Source: Ectobius pallidus | Lineage: Eukaryota; Arthropoda; Insecta; Blattodea; Ectobiidae | Direction of reading: 5' to 3' | NCBI GenBank assembly: GCA_964059195.1 | Contig: CAXKWD010000001.1 | Span: 217,256,484-217,320,483 of the forward strand | DNA: 64,000 nucleotides | In this document: piece by piece, positions 12,262 through 22,452 of the stretch | Layout: every line of letters begins with the position of its first letter | Numbering within the stretch: position 1 is the stretch's first letter | Program-made: the position numbers and the translations under genes | The notes under the pieces: generated by a model | Databases searched by the model: none | What the model saw: the letters and a program-made list of their open reading frames with translations, nothing else | What the model was told of the DNA's origin: nothing

Positions 12262-12634
12262 TTCAAATATTTAAAGAATTTCTCCTGTTTGCTCGCTTCA
12301 TCAGCTCCAAATACTCGTAAAATTTTGTAGACCTTGCTTGTCCCTATTTTAAAATGTAAGTTACCTATTAATCTGGCATAAACGTTGAATTATTTAAATA
12401 AATTTCAAATTTAACTCGACCATGTAGTACATACACTGTATAATTGTGCTCTTTCACCTAATTTATAAGTGAAATATAACGTTAAATTACAAATATGGTC
12501 AAAATATGACCACGACTACAACAACAAAAAAAGACTTTATATGCAAAATAAAAACGGTCCGATTACGATAAGAAATGTGCAATTCATGTTTGCGGCGAGA
12601 ATGGAGGTCAGGATAAAACTATGACATGTCGTCA

Positions 12635-12638
<4 letters not shown>

Positions 12639-12694
<56 letters not shown>
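12639..12694 (+). repeat. (AAT)n microsatellite
   Basis: An uninterrupted run of about 18 AAT units. The antisense frame is a poly-isoleucine artefact. Confidence 0.97.
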
Positions 12695-12695
<1 letters not shown>

Positions 12696-13169
12696 TCCGA
12701 TTATCTGTTTGCCGTACATACAGTACAGATAGAATCGTCAAATAAAAACATTAAAATAACAAATACAATGCAATACAATTAAAAACTAAAAAAATCATTT
12801 AAATCATAAAACGAATTCTTACATGACATAATATCTATGTATGTATTTATTTTCGCATGCAAAATTGCTAAAAAATTTACGGGAGTGATCATTGTTGAAA
12901 GTGTTTTCAATGCAGTCCGAGATGGTTTTACATATTGTGTGAGAAATTGAGTGTACGCAATTTCATCTTGCATTTTTACTTCTCTTCTTTTCATGTGGGA
13001 CCCCGCAGGAGTGTAAGCCGTCCTAAAACCCGATGGCCATGTTTAATGGTCGTAACAGCAGGAAAGCAATGGACAAGAGTAGGTAGATTTCTGTACGTTC
13101 ATTTTGGTCATTCCTTGCAGTAAGGGTTGGTCGTATCAAAAATATACAATATACAATATTAATTATAAG

Positions 13170-13627
13170 TAGGGGCGGATTTCTATGACCTAAAAAATAG
13201 GATATATGCATGCATTTATGACCTAAAAAACATTAAAATATGACCCAAAAAATGACTTTACCGCTTACACATTGTGTATATTTTTTTAAGCTTCATTACA
13301 ATACATTTTATTAAAATATGGTGTTAATTATTTTAAATGTCTGTAAATTCTCAAAAAGTATCATTATAATGCAAAATTTACAAAATATGATATGAAACTT
13401 CAAAATTTCTTTAATATGCACACAAATATGCCAAAAAATATGACCTAAATATGCATATTCATACTAAATATGCTACAATAGTTGAACATTTCCTAAATAT
13501 GCAGTTATATGCACAATAAAAGCCGTTCCATTTTCACCAGGATGCTTGGAATCGGGTTAAAATTAGTCGGAAACCTGAAATAATGCAAAAGAGAAAAATA
13601 TGACACGTGACAGAAATCCGCCCCCTA
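13170..13627. mobile_element. hAT-P copy 1 (458 bp)
   Basis: Starts TAGGGGCGGATTTCTATGAC and ends GAAATCCGCCCCCTA. Flanks ATTATAAG (13162-13169) and GTTATAAG (13628-13635) form an 8-bp TSD with one mismatch. Internal sequence is AT-rich and non-coding, with repeated short blocks related to ATATGACCTAAA. Related to 28877-29354 and 36590-36843. Confidence 0.85.
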
Positions 13628-13655
13628 GTTATAAGGTTTAGGCCCTACATAACTT

Positions 13656-13658
<3 letters not shown>

Positions 13659-13728
<70 letters not shown>
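13659..13728 (+). repeat. (GA)n microsatellite
   Basis: About 35 uninterrupted GA units. It generates spurious Arg-Glu and Leu-Ser repeat frames on both strands. Confidence 0.97.
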
Positions 13729-13731
<3 letters not shown>

Positions 13732-13770
13732 CTATTTCATCTACCTCTTTGAGATGGATTATATTATGTT

Positions 13771-14078
13771 GGGGTACGCCGTAGCGTAGTGGTTGAATCG
13801 TTGAGCTACAAACCGGAAGGTCGCGGGTTCGATCCCCGATGAGGTCGTTGGAGTTTTCCAATTGGCCTAATCCTTCTAGTGGCACTATGTCCCTGGGCTC
13901 GACTCAGCCACCAACAGAAATGAACACCAGGAGCAATCCTGGGGGTAAAGGCGGCCGGTGAGTAAGGCTGACAACCTTACCACCTTCACGTGCCGAATGT
14001 CTAAAAACTGGGAGCCTTAACCTCCTGGAACCTTCTGGGCCTCCATGGCCCGTATAGGGAACACTTTACTTTACTTAG
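13771..14078 (+). repeat. SINE-F, full-length copy
   Basis: The tRNA-like head is GTAGCGTAGTGGTTGAATC with a B box GGGTTCGATCCCC near 13824-13836. The body is shared with 1190-1410, 14477-15051, 15052-15350, 28000-28287 and 30891-31127. The tail is short (CTTTACTTTACTTA). RNA polymerase III internal promoter elements are therefore visible. A functional tRNA is unlikely because the head is fused to a conserved non-tRNA body. Confidence 0.9.
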
Positions 14079-14083
14079 GCTAT

Positions 14084-14092
14084 ATATATAGG

Positions 14093-14131
<39 letters not shown>

Positions 14132-14144
14132 CTATATATATAGG
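14084..14144 (+). repeat. (TA)n with GGC interruptions
   Basis: TATA-rich simple repeat interrupted by GGCTATA units. It directly abuts the short Hel-D derivative. Confidence 0.9.
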
Positions 14145-14315
14145 CTATACAAGAGGCTTTGTCCTGACTGACTGGCTGACTGACAGAGAATCAACGTAGA
14201 GCCTAAACTATAACAGGTACAGACTTGGAATTTTGACAGTACCTTCATTTCATAATGTAGGCCTAAGTGCATGTCAAAACACAAAACCCGAGCAACGACG
14301 GGCATTTTAAGCTAG
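14145..14315 (+). mobile_element. Short Hel-D deletion derivative (about 170 bp)
   Basis: It carries the Hel-D 5' region (AAGAGGCTTTGTCCTGACTG and about 110 bp beyond) joined directly to the 3' end. The 3' end is a hairpin CCCG...CGGG followed by CATTTTAAGCTAG with T after it. The roughly 680-bp interior of longer copies is missing. Confidence 0.75.
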
Positions 14316-14476
14316 TAAAAAATAAGGATAGGCTTCTTACGACTACGTAGTTTTTAATGTGAGCAAGGAACATTTTTTGCAAACTTGGAGGAAAATGGAT
14401 CGCGTTTAGTCATAACAGCGTTACAAATAAATTTATAGACAAACAGAGGAAATGCTTACGGTCGAGTTAACTGAAA

Positions 14477-15051
14477 CTCCCAGATTGGTAGACATTCGGC
14501 ACGCGAAGGTGGTAAGGGTGTCAAGCTTTACGCACATAGGCGTAACCAGGCCGACCATATGGGGGGGTTATAACATCCGCGGGGTCTGGGGGGTATGGAA
14601 TACCCCCCAGGGAGAGGGGGGTCCGGGGGTCCTCCCCCGGAAAATTTTAAAAATAAACGCAAAATAACGAGTTTTAAGCTTCCGGGGGTCCTCCCCCGAA
14701 AATTTTTTAAAATTAAGATGCAAAATAACGAGTTTTAAGCTTCCCACGCTTTATACTTGTATTAAGTAATTTATGGGCAGACTTAACAAAATTATATAAT
14801 TTTCCTTTTTTTAATCAATGGGGGGGGTTCGAACCCCCAACCCCCCCCCCTCGGTACGCCTATGTTTACGCACCGGCCGCCATTACCCCAAGGATTGCTC
14901 ATGGAACTCAGAAACTGAGTCGATCATAGGGCCACATTGCCACCAGAAGGATTAGACCAATAATTGTAAAATCTCAATTACCTCTTCAGGAATCGAACTA
15001 ACGACCTCCGTATTTAAAACCCACTGCCTCAACTAACCGTGCCACGGAGGA
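14477..15051 (-). repeat. SINE-F split by hAT-G
   Basis: The two halves of a minus-strand SINE-F are 14477-14534 and 14865-15051. The missing middle is the hAT-G insertion at 14535-14864, and the 8 bases TTTACGCA are duplicated at the joint. The head is degraded: the B-box region near 14992 reads GAATCGAACTAACGACC. Confidence 0.88.
14535..14864. mobile_element. hAT-G copy 1 inside SINE-F (330 bp)
   Basis: Begins CATAGGCGTAACCAGG and ends GGTACGCCTATG. A perfect 8-bp TSD, TTTACGCA, sits at 14527-14534 and 14865-14872. The interior is unusually G- or C-rich, with runs of G and C up to ten and CGGGGGTCCTCCCCCG palindromes, and it lacks coding sequence. The host sequence is a SINE-F whose uninterrupted form is present nearby, so the insertion point is certain. 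Confidence 0.92.
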
Positions 15052-15350
15052 AAAAAGTAAAGCATTCGCTATACAGGCCATGGAGGCCCTAAGGGTTCCA
15101 GGAGGTTGAGGCTCCCAAATGTTAGACATTCGGGTTGTGAAGGTGGTAAGGTTGTTAGCCTTACGCACCGGCCGCCTTTACCCCCAGGATTGCTCCTGGC
15201 ACTCATTTATGTTAGAGGCTGAGTCAAACCCAGGCCCATAGTGCCACCAGAAGGATTAGGCGAAATGAAAAATCTCAACGACCTCATCGGGAATTGAACC
15301 CGCGACCTTCCGGCTTGTAGTGCAGTGCCTCAACCACTATACCACGGAGT
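15052..15350 (-). repeat. SINE-F, directly following the previous copy
   Basis: A second minus-strand SINE-F begins where 14477-15051 ends. Its tRNA-like head (B-box antisense GGGAATTGAACCC near 15289-15301) is at the right. Tandem placement may reflect insertion into the A-rich tail of the neighbour. Confidence 0.85.
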
Positions 15351-15405
15351 ACACCCGCACTACGGAGTTTCCCGGATTATTAGTTATATATTACCTTATA
15401 CCTTA

Positions 15406-15591
15406 ATGCCGGTTGTCGACCAAGAGCTAAGCTAACTTAGCTTAGCTTAGCTCACATACAGTGAGGGATTTCATATATAGTTGTGCCGGATTTCATATGT
15501 AGTTTTGTCGGCACAACTACATATAAAATCTCGCACTGCATGTGAGCTAAGCTAAACTAACTTAGCTTAGCTCTTGGTCGACAATCGGCAT
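15406..15591. repeat. Foldback palindrome (83-bp arms, 20-nt loop)
   Basis: The arms 15406-15488 and 15509-15591 are reverse complements with roughly nine mismatches. They start ATGCCGGTTGTCGACC and end GGTCGACAATCGGCAT. The arms contain TTAGC-type short repeats. If transcribed, the block would fold into a long hairpin. No coding sequence. It is probably a foldback MITE. Confidence 0.85.
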
Positions 15592-16603
15592 AAATACTTG
15601 GGTTAAGTTTTCAACCCCTAATATCAAAATACTCATCACTGTTGCCCTTTGTGTTCCCATGGATACGCATACAAAAGAAGGATTTAACTTATGGAGTTAA
15701 ATTGCAAGAAGTAGAAGAAAATTACGGATTAGAGACAGAAAACTCCGAAAGCCTGCCAGAAATTCATGCATAATGCTTCAATTCCAAGTTCTTTATTAGG
15801 GTGCCATCCTCAATAGAACTTCCTGACTTCAATTGTCATGTCTTGTGTGACGTAATCTTTTCCAATTACTAAGACCAAGTATCCACTCCTTCCAAGTTAA
15901 GTCGTTAAGGAGAAAAAGGAAGCAAGTAATAGGGTCGTTCTTTGGAATCAAGTCTGTTGCATGAAATTAAAGTATTCTCCTTCAATATAGGCCTAGATTT
16001 TAGACGTAGACCTACTTTCCAAGTCCTTATCTATTCCGTAAGAAGCAATTCGGCAGTAGCCTGGTGATAGTGTATTAAAATCTTAATACATAAGCAAAAA
16101 CAGAGCAATTACAGTGAACGCCGTTTAATGTGATCGCGGATAATGTTATTAGTCGGGTAATGTTATCACTTTTATGAAGTCCGGTACGGATTAATACTGA
16201 CACATTTTTAAAAAATGCTGTTTATTGTGATCAAAGAATTTGGTTTATGTTATCACATTTTCCTATTTTGAGGCTTTATTTCTAAGTAGGCCCTACTGTA
16301 CGTCATTCTAAATTTCGTTTTTAAGGGTTTCGTTCCTAACTCAACTGTATTGTGTTGTACTGGAGTTAGCAATTCTGTTTCCAGCTCACAGGATGACCAG
16401 TTCGAGGGGGTGGCATTACCTAATTTTCTCTTTTAAGCATTAAAACATGTTTCACTCCCAGTTTAGCTGCTGCTTCTGATCTGTGAAGATAATAGCGTTG
16501 ACATGTAGTGATGGCTTGTGTAAAATGAAAAGACTTGAAACATTGTTTACGATGAAAAATGCCACAATAAATAATGATCATAGTAAATAAGCAAATCTGT
16601 AAC
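15592..16603. other. No identified gene or repeat
   Basis: Mixed AT-rich sequence. Around 16115-16260 the GTTATC/TGTGATC motif spacing is reminiscent of a transposon end, but no partner end was found. No coding region is supported. Confidence 0.35.
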
Positions 16604-17062
16604 TTTACATGGTCGCTTACTCTTCGGGAAGAGCGTAATCTGAGAGTATTCGAAAATAGGGGGCTTAGGAAAATATTTGGGCCTAAGAGAGAATGAAAAT
16701 GAGGACTGGAGAAAACTGCATAACGACGAGCTTCATAACCTGTACTCTTCACCGGATACAGTAAGGGTAATTAAATCAAGCATAATGAAATGGGCTGGAC
16801 ATGTTGCACGCATGGGAGAGAAAAAGACATATCTCAAAAGTATTGACTGGGAGACCCAAAAGGAAAAGACCACGTGGAAGACCTAGATGTAGGTGGGAGG
16901 ACAATATTAGGATAGATTTAAGGGAAGTAGGATTTGCAAGGGATGATTGGATAGAGTTAGCACAGAATAGGGTTGAATGGCGGGTTCAGGTACGCGCGGC
17001 AATGAACCTTCGGGTTCCATAAAATAGATAATATTCCTTTAGCTTGCTGAGGAATTGTCAAT
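16604..17062 (+). mobile_element. RTE-like LINE 3' fragment
   Basis: The plus-strand coding relic includes ENEDWRKLHNDELHNLYSS, then IKSSIMKWAGHVARM (about 16765-16812), and in another frame RPRCRWEDNIRIDLREVGFA and WRVQVRAAMNLRVP up to 17020. A TAA follows, then the 3' tip (TAAAATAGATAATATTCC). This is the C-terminal tail downstream of the RT palm. A frameshift near 16840 splits it. Confidence 0.88.
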
Positions 17063-17417
17063 TTGTAATTGCTGAAATTTTCAGTAAATAACGCAACTGA
17101 ACGCATTCAGAATCGGAATCCAATTTATAAGTTCCTTCGAGTGTTAAAACGTTGGTTGCACTGTCTTGTTGAACCGAACTGATTGGAGTGGACACAACAA
17201 TCGCACTTGTCACACCACTTCAGCTCTATCAGCGCTAATAGCGACAGTGTCCCCACCTGGTGACCGCCTGGCTAAACACCACCGCGGGGGATAAAGACTG
17301 GCAATTGCCGCCTCAAAGTAAAGTATACCATTAACTAGCTGAATGACAATCTGGCAATGATAAAACTTAATACAATAATTCAAGGCGCGAAATTTCCGGT
17401 AACCAGTTCGTCGTGGA

Positions 17418-17662
17418 TGCGTGGTCTTGTGGTTAGCGTTGCTGACTGTGGATCCGCAGGGTCGGGTTCGATCCCCGGTACCTCCTCTGGTCTTCTGAGG
17501 TAGGGAGGTCTGTAGCGGGGTGCACTCAGCCTATAGCACTCACTGAGGAGCTACTTGATAGAGAAGTAGTGGCTCCGATTACGGAAATAACCATTAACGG
17601 TCGGGTGGTAGATCTAGTCCCTTCAGGGATGTAGCGCCATGGAGTTTAGTTTAGCTTTAGAT
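17418..17662 (+). repeat. SINE-E copy
   Basis: The tRNA-like head is GCGTGGTCTTGTGGTTAGCG with B box GGGTTCGATCCCC near 17464-17476. The body contains GAGGAGCTACTTGATAGAGA. Related copies are 27442-27750, 58156-58472 and a 3' piece at 36235-36303. This copy lacks the segment with the TGACCACATG stretch present at 27640-27690. Confidence 0.88.
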
Positions 17663-17839
17663 CGTCATTGATTACCAGAATACTGAGGCTGGCGACCATG
17701 ATTCTATTTTTAATAACTGCTGTATTATTTAACATTATTATTTTATTATACTTTCCGCAAAAAAAAAAAAATCTAATTAATAATACGAGTGAAATCAAAT
17801 AAAAACCGCAATTAATTTTTTTCCATTATTTTACTGCAT

Positions 17840-18063
17840 GAAGAATGTTTACTTGTACATTATTTTCTACATAATCCCCTCCCAGTTCAATGCATTTACG
17901 CCATTGGATAGGAAGAGCTTCGATACCGCATGAGAAAAATTATTTTGGTTGACGCTGCAGCAACTCCTGCACCATCGATTGGATGTCTTCATCAGATTTG
18001 AACTTCTCCCTTCAAAGAGATCATTTAACGGACCAAAGATTTGGAAATCTGATGGTGACAAAG
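17840..18063 (-). pseudogene. Mariner transposase C-terminus (relic)
   Basis: On the minus strand this reads YALSPSDFQIFGPL (mariner third-Asp region, PSDF) and then, after frame changes, CGIEALPIQWRKCIELGGDY at the C-terminus. Mariner-family transposases move Tc1/mariner elements by cut-and-paste at TA sites. Only the C-terminal part is here. The middle portion lies next door on the other strand, so the gene has been inverted internally. Confidence 0.8.
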
Positions 18064-18080
18064 CGTAGGGGTTGCTGAGA

Positions 18081-18345
18081 GCAGGTGTTTTGCTTCAACA
18101 TGATAACGTCCGTCCTCATGCTGCTCGTGCAACCATAAAAGCCATGCTTCAAGTGCCTCCCACATCTGCCATAATTGCCAGGTTTGGCAACATCAGATTT
18201 CCACATCTTTCGTCCATTAACGGAGCTCCTTGGAGCTGATAAAGACGTCCAATCGGCGGTGCATGAGTGCCTATAGTGTCAACCAGAATAACTTTTATCA
18301 TGCGGTATCGAAGCTCTTCCTATCTGATGGCATAAGTGCATTGAG
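18081..18345 (+). pseudogene. Mariner transposase middle plus second C-terminus (relic)
   Basis: The plus strand reads AGVLLQHDNVRPHAARATIK from 18081, which matches the HDN-R-PH motif around the second catalytic Asp of mariner. It runs open to a TGA at 18237-18239. Beyond it a second copy of the C-terminus (CGIEALPI, then W-HKCIE) appears with several stops. This segment is inverted relative to 17840-18063, and the two C-termini form an imperfect inverted repeat. Confidence 0.8.
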
Positions 18346-18705
18346 ATTGAGATTGTGTGGGAGACGGGAAAATGTCTGCTGTCCGTCTTGGCCGTGTGTC
18401 TGTATGCGCGATAACTCAAATGCGCTTTATCGGATTTTCACGAAACTTGGTATACGCATTTATAACGTCCATGGGAAGACGCCTATTGATATTGGACGAA
18501 ATCGGTTGACCGGTATTGGAGTAATGCCCAGTTTAGTGCCTATTTTATGGTAATATATTAGAAAGAATTTATCAAATGCAAATCAGTTCTCATAACAACA
18601 TATTGTTTTAGTGTATTCATACACGGCATTGGAAGTTGGAATACAGTTAGCTATGACAAATAACACTATTCCTTCACATACGCTTATCAAACAACACCGT
18701 TAAGC

Positions 18706-18915
18706 TGAGCGAGGTGCCTGAGATGGTAACGTCTTGGACTCGCATTCTGGAGGTCCCTGATTCGAATTCGAAAACCGGTCAATTTGAAATTTATTTTATT
18801 ATTGTTTTTATTATTTTTTGTATTTTTATGTGAGTGTGCGATTGCCAAGATATCACAGATCTGTATAGTTTTGCTGATGCTGGACGATATTAATAAGGTT
18901 TTTTTTTTTTTAACT
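18706..18915 (+). repeat. SINE-H head inside Rep-K
   Basis: The SINE-H head (GAGCGAGGTGCCTGAGATGG, TCTTGGACTCGCATTC) is followed by a non-SINE-H segment, TGTATAGTTTTGCTGATGC. The same combination sits at the same Rep-K position at 57952-58140, so it is probably part of an inherited composite rather than a fresh insertion. Confidence 0.75.
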
Positions 18916-19013
18916 GGACTTTTATTCTTTCGTAAGCCCTGGTTAATGAATCGATTTGGAGCTTAACTTGGAAATCGATAGCAAAAATAATTTATTTTCT
19001 GCATATCATAATT

Positions 19014-19262
19014 CTAGAGTGATAGGGAAAAGGCGAATAAGTAAAAAACCAAAGTTTTAGGAGAGAAAAAATACAATTTATTTCCACAGCATTGTTACAA
19101 TAGTTCAGTCCACCAGATATTTTTACACAGTATCTTATACGATATAAAAATATCTGGATGGACTGATCTAAATGCTGTAAAAATGCTGTGAAAATTAACC
19201 GTTATTTGTTTCCCCTAAAACTTCAGTATTCTGACTTATTCGCTTTTTCCCTAACACTCTAG
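19014..19262. mobile_element. TIR-O MITE (249 bp) in Rep-K
   Basis: Starts CTAGAGTGATAGGGAAAAGG and ends with the mirrored TTTCCCTAACACTCTAG. Flanked by AATT at 19010-19013 and 19263-19266. The centre holds another inverted pair around CAGATATTTTTACACAG and ATATAAAAATATCTGG. No coding sequence. The interrupted Rep-K site is the palindrome ATAATTGCAATTAT. Confidence 0.85.
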
Positions 19263-19304
19263 AATTGCAATTATCACTGATTAAACAAAAGCAATCTGGC
19301 ACTT

Positions 19305-19670
19305 TGTTATGTAAGTCCAAACTGAGCCTGACTGACACTAGCTGTGTGCCCACTCCGGACGGACTTCATTCTCCCCTCGGATGCCCCATAGTGCCAACTG
19401 GTGCGATCCACCCAAGCGAGTGAACGAGAGTGAGTGGGAATGAAAACGCATCGCTAACTTCTATTGGCTGGTCCAGCAGCTGTGGCCATTCTCATTGGCC
19501 TACTCCAGGCCTTGTCTATTACAGCGACTACAGATTAAATCATTTCCACTATGATGGGCAGATTACAAAGAATGTGATTGTTTCATGTGTGTTTGAATAT
19601 TATGACTAAATAAAAACTTAGTATCGGCAGGATAAAAAAAAAACACATCCCAACTCATAAGCAGGGTTTG
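19305..19670. other. No identified gene or repeat
   Basis: A less AT-rich patch (19330-19540) with no open frame of note and no match elsewhere in the window. It may be single-copy sequence. Confidence 0.35.
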
Positions 19671-19678
19671 GAATAATG

Positions 19679-19941
19679 CAGCGTTTCTCAAACTATGGTC
19701 CGCGGACCACCCGCGAAGATGGTGCAGATGGTCCGTAGACATAATTTAAAAAATATCATAATGAAAGTGGAAAGTAAAGAAGTAAAATTTTTTCACATAT
19801 TTCGTTATAATGACCTATAATTAATACCCCATATATTAAGAATATAGGCCTTCTTTTAAAAGTGGGATGTAAAATTAGGAGTCCGTACATTTTTTTAGAC
19901 ATTTTAGAGGTCCTCGGGTTCAAACAGGTTGAGAAACGCTG
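19679..19941. mobile_element. hAT-Q copy 1 (263 bp)
   Basis: Begins CAGCGTTTCTCAAACTATGG and ends AGGTTGAGAAACGCTG. A perfect 8-bp TSD, GAATAATG, sits at 19671-19678 and 19942-19949. The subterminal GGTCCGCGGACCAC palindrome is typical of hAT MITEs of the CAG-GTTTCTCAA type. No coding capacity. A related copy lies at 37036-37290. Confidence 0.93.
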
Positions 19942-19983
19942 GAATAATGAATTTAATTTTCAGGTAAGGGTATATTCTATGAG

Positions 19984-20385
19984 AATATTTGGGCTTAAGA
20001 GAGATGAAAATGGTGACTGGAGAAAACTGCATAACGACGAGCTTCATAACCTGTACTCTTCACCGGATAAAGTAAGGGTAATTAAATCATGGAGGATGAA
20101 ATGGGCTGGACATGTTGCGCGCATGGGGGAGGAAAGACATATCTCAAAAGTATTGACTGGGAGACCCGAAGTGAAAAGTCCACTTGGAAGATCTAGACGT
20201 AGGTGAGAGGACAATATTAGGATATCTTTAAATGAAGTGGGATTTGGAAGGGACGATTAGATAGAGTTAGCACAGAACAGGAGTGAATGGCGGGCTCACG
20301 TGAGCTCGGCAATGAACTTCCGGGTTCCATAAAATAGATATTTCTTTAGCTTGCTCAGGAATTGTCTATTGCCATAGAGTAAGTA
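19984..20385 (+). mobile_element. RTE-like LINE 3' fragment
   Basis: The relic frame reads RIFGLKRDENGDWRKLHNDE, VIKSWRMKWAGHVARMGEER and HISKVLTGRPE. It then degrades past an in-frame stop near 20208 and ends with the 3' tip and a short (TAAG)n-like tail. It starts right after hAT-Q. Confidence 0.87.
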
Positions 20386-20403
20386 AGGACAATATAATTT
20401 TTT

Positions 20404-20447
20404 CAACGAAAGGAATATTATCTATTTTATGGAATCCGGAGGTTATT
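20404..20447 (-). repeat. RTE-like LINE 3' tip
   Basis: About 44 bp of the LINE 3' tip in the opposite orientation to the neighbouring fragment. Confidence 0.6.
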
Positions 20448-22452
20448 CCTTAACACACTCTATAAAACGTAACAAGCCGTTAAAACTTAACATGCCAGTA
20501 CGAAATTAACAAATGACGCTAGCTAACCAGTGATTCATCCCTATCCCTTAAAAATGAAGTAAATTTAGTATATTCTGGAGAGGTGAAAAATAAATTTCTT
20601 TTTAGGCTTTGCATTTGAACCGACGCATGTCTCTATGGAGACCAACCGTTCCGGAACGGAATAAGCACTCCGTCTGGTGGATATTTAACGAATCAAAACG
20701 CGTTGAAGACAAATGCGTAACGGAACCAGTGTGGTAACCTTATTTGTGTGTTTCCTGGCCCGCAACAGGTTGGCAACACTGAACGCACTCCTTTTTCCAT
20801 TTGAAACCGGTGCTGCTGGGTTATAAACAATCTAATTAATGATTAGTTTAAAGCAGTGTCGCAGCTAGTATTTTAATTCTGGGGGGTGCTAACAATTATA
20901 AAATACATGGTAATAATATATATTCTTTTTAATCGTTTAGCCTATTAGTAGCTGAGGGCATTAATTCTTCAATTTTGTTAAAAACTTATTCTTATCCCTT
21001 AAGGAGAAACGGTGGGATATTTACAATGATATATTTGCAATCCCATATCTCCTACATTTTGGGACATATCTTAACTGATATTCGAAAAAGATATTTAGGA
21101 AGTGTTTCTCTGGTTCTGGTAATTCTTACAACAATTTTAATAATTTATTAATGGTGTAATGAAATTTTAATTTTTTTTCGCATTTCTATCTTTCGGTACA
21201 TACTTTTCCTACAGCCAATAAGAATTTTCAATTGTCTCCACATAAAAATGATCTGCACTAATAGGGACACATTTAAGTGCAGTAACTTTCTGATGCATTG
21301 TCTCAATTATTCTCTGTGATTTTTTTAAATTTGACAATTTTTTATTTACAAAATGTTTCATGATCTTTCAATCATAATATTGTTTATATTCTTTACACTG
21401 AAATTCTGTTCCACTTAAATTTTCAAGCTATTTCTATAAATAGGTGTGCAAAATTTCATCAAAATCCTTCAAGTAGTTCCTGAGAAACATGTACCTAAAT
21501 CATGAAAATTTTAAATGTCAGAAAACGGCAAAATACACAAATTTAATGGATACTTTTTTTAAGTAAAGTAAGACCAAACTACCTTATTATTCGAGAGGCT
21601 CCTTCATGCTCCGTCATCTTCTAGGCGTGCCAACCACCGCTTATTTTCTTGGGCCCTCCTATCTCAGTTCCACAGGCATCCAGAGCCTCTCGAACCCCGG
21701 ATACTCCGGGAAAATTGTGTCATCTGACCAGGAAGACACAATGCTAAGGTTGAGAAAAGTTCTCTTATACCAGTATTATATAGTTAGTTTAAAGCAACGC
21801 ACACTATAAGCGAGCAATATGCAAAAAAAAAAAAATCTCATTTATGGTTATATATATATGAAATATCGCTGTTTGTAAGTTTCAACAGCTATAGATCAAA
21901 ATAGCTTCTTAGAATAACATGCCTCGACTCGTTCTACAACTAATCTCATAGGCAGGCTTTACTGACGTAAAAATAGAACTCTGGGATCTGTTTTCAAAAT
22001 ACGAACGAAAACATGACAGCTTTCAGACAAGTGAAATTCGGTAATTCGAATCGCATTGCGCTTATCTTCTTTTCTCGTGTTCACAGAATGGAGGGAATTT
22101 TTGTCCCTGGAACGACAAGTTGGCAGCGGGATGACAACACCCTCACGGCTTTGCAGAGTTATGACAAGGCTTGTCCATTTGATGGGGTGGCCGTGGACGC
22201 AAGAGGGGAGGGGGCGATGGACAGAAATCCTTTTTCATAAGGGCATTCAATAGCTATCAATATCGGACTTAACCTTATAACTTATATACAGCATATTGAA
22301 GTTGGAATTGCATTACAGGAAAAGGAAATAAAGTGCAGCTGTAAAAGCTGGGAGTGCAACTTTAGAAAAGGGGGGGGGGGTTGTAAAAAGATAAGCTCTT
22401 TACAGAGAGCATATGGAATAGAAGCATACATTTCAAGTGAAATATATAAGTA
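20448..22452. other. About 2 kb with no identified gene or known repeat
   Basis: Contains short frames at 21606-21809 and 22013-22240 (plus) without recognised motifs, a G-run at 22371-22380, and a possible hAT-like start near 20854 with no partner end. 20620-20830 is relatively GC-rich. No gene is called. Confidence 0.4.

Larger units (their letters stand above)
18350..19305 (+). repeat. Rep-K copy carrying SINE-H and TIR-O
   Basis: Rep-K is a dispersed family, roughly 700 bp without insertions. It has a conserved stretch ATGAAACTTGGTATACGC-like near 18442 and, near its far end, GCACTTTGTTA. Here it is interrupted by SINE-H (18706-18915) and TIR-O (19014-19262). A 60-codon frame near its start (RIFTKLGIRIYNVHGK) recurs in other copies but has no known domain. 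Other copies are 35450-35860, 35990-36180, 37815-38935, 55797-56225, 57605-58612 and 59715-60005. The superfamily is unknown. Confidence 0.75.

Noticed and set aside
12537..12719. Frame with a long isoleucine run
   Set aside because: Direct translation of the (AAT)n microsatellite.
13771..13850. Possible functional tRNA gene (also 17418, 27442, 34401, 61403)
   Set aside because: A and B boxes are present, but each is fused to a repeated non-tRNA body and acceptor-stem pairing is poor. These are SINE heads.
13607..13885. Arg-Glu and Leu-Ser repeat frames
   Set aside because: Translation of the (GA)n microsatellite running into a SINE head.
16112..16260. Pogo/Tigger-like terminus (CAGTGAACGCCGTTTAATG)
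   Set aside because: No second end and no transposase in the right orientation. The resemblance rests on a short string.
20854..20900. hAT-like start (CAGTGTCGCAGCTAG)
   Set aside because: No partner end or TSD was found within several kb.
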